Below are positions 61,784 to 64,000 of a stretch of DNA of 64,000 nt, in pieces. Position numbers and translations under genes: made by a program. The notes below the pieces were generated by a model, which searched no databases, was not told where the DNA came from, and was given only the letters and a program-made list of their open reading frames with translations. The stretch is taken from assembly GCF_000189635.1 (NCBI RefSeq), contig NW_002476236.1, forward strand, positions 310,001 through 374,000, in the 5' to 3' direction. Positions within the stretch are counted from its first letter, which is position 1. Each line of letters begins with the position of its first letter. This DNA is from Tetrahymena thermophila SB210. Lineage: Eukaryota; Ciliophora; Oligohymenophorea; Hymenostomatida; Tetrahymenidae.

Positions 61784-64000
61784 ATGGATATAATTAAATA
61801 TATTTTGTCATGGATTATTCTAATTTTTTTAAAGTTTGTAGAAGCCATTTAAGATGATATTATGATATTGCCATAAGAAGGGTAGGAATCTATCAAAAGA
61901 AAAATTTTATAAATACCCAGGGAATATGTAACAGGAATTAGATCTCTAGCGGATAACTCCCATGTTCCTCTCTTATCAATGGAATATTAAGTATAGATTC
62001 ATAGTACAATTTCAGAAGTACAATTAATTTAGGAATTCTAGAATCCAATACTTGGAAGCTTCATTTAAGCAGAGTTTTACTTTTAAACAAAGGTTACATA
62101 AACATTTGTCTCATTTGAAGTGCAATCAGATGGATAAATATTAAAAGGAGTTGTTCTAGATAAGTAGGTATTATTTTTTACTTTTAATTTTTGCTCAAAA
62201 TAATCTGATTAATACACTAAATCGATTATTTGAAAATTTAAAGAAAATTAATTGCTTTACAGTATAAAATAAATACTCATTTTTGTTTTTATTTAAAAAG
62301 AGCAAAAAAAGTGGAAAGTATTAAGATGAAAAAATGATTCCTTCACCCTATGCAGAAATAATAGAAGATATACATGACATTATTAGATTAAACCTTGGAT
62401 TTATGTATCCTGGATAATACATGAAAATTGTAATTAAATATATAGAAGAATTAGAGCGACAGGAACCGAATGTTTGGAAATTCACCTTACCTACTTAAAA
62501 TAGCAAAAATTAAGGGAAATATGATAATATATTCTTAGATTTTAGTGACTGCCCAGATTTTAATTTTGAAAGCTAAAATTTAGTAACATACGACTGGAAA
62601 ATAAATGGACAAATATTTTCTTCAGAATAGATTAAAAATATTTTTAGTGTGAGTCATTAAAAAGATTTAAATATACAGCATGTAAAAACAGAAAAAAATG
62701 ACTATCTCACTTATTTCTCTCTTGACTATGGAAAAAATACTAAAGAAAACAAAGATTTTGTTCTTCTTATCACTGAGGAAATAGATAAAGATAAAAATCA
62801 ATCTAGAACATTTATAGGATATGATCCTTAGGATTTAATAAATCCTTATGCAGCCTTAATTCGTTTTTCTCCTCTTATAGTTATAAACCCAGATGAATCG
62901 AACTCTTCTTGCAGTAAAAAAACTAGAACTCACCCTCAAAACTCTCAAAGTCAATTTTTAAAAAATAATAACTAATAGCTTTCATCAATCGAAGAAAGTG
63001 AATTTGAAGAAAACTAAAATGAAGAATTAAATAATTAATCAGAAAATAAATAATCTTAGTAATCAGATCAGACATAAAGCAGTGAATAGTAATAATAATA
63101 ATAATAAAATTAGTAAAAAAAGATAGAAAGATATATATTAATTGTTATTGAGGATATTCTATCTTCTAATTAGTTTAGTATAGATAATTATTAATTATTC
63201 ATTAAAAATATATTACTTGAATTAATTAATTAGATTTCAGATTATAAATATAGACAATAAATTAATATATTTTTAATATCTTCTCAAGAAATGGTATTTA
63301 CAGAAGAAACAGATATTAATCTTTAAAATGTTGATGATATATCTTAGATTATTTCAAAAAAAATTTAAATTAAAAAAGTTGATGAAGCTGCAAAGCTACC
63401 TATTGAAAAAATATTATCAAAAGTTTAAAATAAATCTAAAAAGCAGTTCTTGCTGCTTGTTGGTGCAGGAGAATTTTGGAATATTAGCCAAATATTGTAC
63501 TACTTAGGACTCTAAAAAAAGCTATCAGTGTATGGTATAGGTATTGGTAATCGCTATTCAATTTAATTATTTTAAAGATTAGAATAAATGAATTGTGGTA
63601 GAACCTTTATAGTTAATAGAATTGAAGATGTGAACCAAGAAATCAATAAAATTATTATCGAAATAAATGCACCTAAATTTAAAAAATTTACTATCATTTA
63701 TGATTAAAAGATTGTTAACACAATGAGTTCGATAATAGATAATATAAATACCATAAGTCTCACAAAATCATATTAGCTGAATGTTTTTTTTAACAAAAAT
63801 TTGTAAAAACTCATAAAATATTCTAAAAAAAATTAAATTGACAAAATTTGCTTTAGTTTGGTTGTAGTAGATGAAGAAAATGTTGTTTACAAAACAAAAG
63901 CTAAAATTTACTTTAATCAAATAATTAAAACAAATGTCTTTCACAAACTTGCTGCTAATTAATAAATATAATCCTACTTAGTTAATGCTCTTTATAAACC
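61784..64000 (+). CDS. Secreted or membrane VIT/VWA-domain protein (cut by window edge)
   Basis: Exons 61784-62167 and 62301 onward; intron 133 nt, joined phase 0. It starts with a signal peptide (MDIIKYILSWIILIFLKFVE, cleaved near EA/IQ). A VIT domain spans about residues 50-165: HVPLLSMEYQVQIHSTISEV, QEFQNPILGSFIQAEFYF, then GFMYPGQYMKIVIKYIEELE. Residues about 330-400 are E/N/Q-rich with seven consecutive Gln codons (TAG then six TAA). A VWA-like fold follows: ERYILIVIEDILSSNQFSID for the first strand, KKQFLLLVGAGEF and LSVYGIGIGNRYSIQLFQRL for later strands. The metal-binding DxSxS motif is not present. The family includes inter-alpha-trypsin-inhibitor heavy chains and PARP4. The C-terminus is beyond the window. 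Confidence 0.82.

Overview
The window comes from a ciliate nuclear genome of the Tetrahymena type. Every protein gene reads only when TAA and TAG are glutamine and TGA is the sole stop. The DNA is very AT-rich, introns are short and AT-rich with GT-AG ends (many 48-90 nt), and intergenic DNA is close to pure A+T. No viral or other mobile element, CRISPR array or telomere repeat was recognised. I support 16 protein genes and six tRNA genes.

Region 1-2000 is a minus-strand array of six identical tRNA-Trp(CCA) genes in unrelated AT-rich spacers. Region 2344-15910 holds SF3B3 (minus; a U2 snRNP subunit, ten exons that close in frame to 1197 aa), then three plus-strand genes: an ITPK-type inositol phosphate kinase, a kinesin-like protein without a visible P-loop, and an RCC1-repeat protein with a long lysine-rich tail. 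Region 16991-30492 holds mostly minus-strand genes: a stefin-type cystatin, an unrecognised Q/N-rich protein, a twin cyclic-nucleotide-binding protein with a very long Q/N-rich tail, and a CFAP97-like ciliary protein followed by a decayed partial copy of its own 3' end. A plus-strand coiled-coil RING-H2 ligase follows.

Region 32192-44986 holds an enoyl-CoA isomerase/hydratase ending in PRL, the large Golgi/endosome protein MON2, and an intronless 1376-aa protein with a disordered Q/N-rich front and a globin-like C-terminal region. Region 45886-57397 is one very large multi-exon cell-surface protein: signal peptide, Cys-rich head, beta-propeller-like and beta-helix-like ectodomain, Cys-rich stalk, about eight membrane spans and an acidic tail. 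Next come a convergent dienoyl-CoA isomerase (ECH1-like, ending in PKL), a membrane-anchored tubulin-tyrosine-ligase-like protein, a decayed tandem repeat, and a VIT/VWA protein that runs off the right edge.

Functional threads: the two crotonase-family enzymes fit peroxisomal oxidation of unsaturated fatty acids. The kinesin-like, CFAP97-like and TTL-like genes fit microtubule and cilium biology. SF3B3, RCC1 and MON2 are core eukaryotic housekeeping genes. Exon joins are hand-read. Those of SF3B3, the kinesin-like gene, RCC1, ITPK, RING-H2, both crotonases and VIT/VWA close in frame, whereas MON2 and the giant membrane gene are given as spans only.
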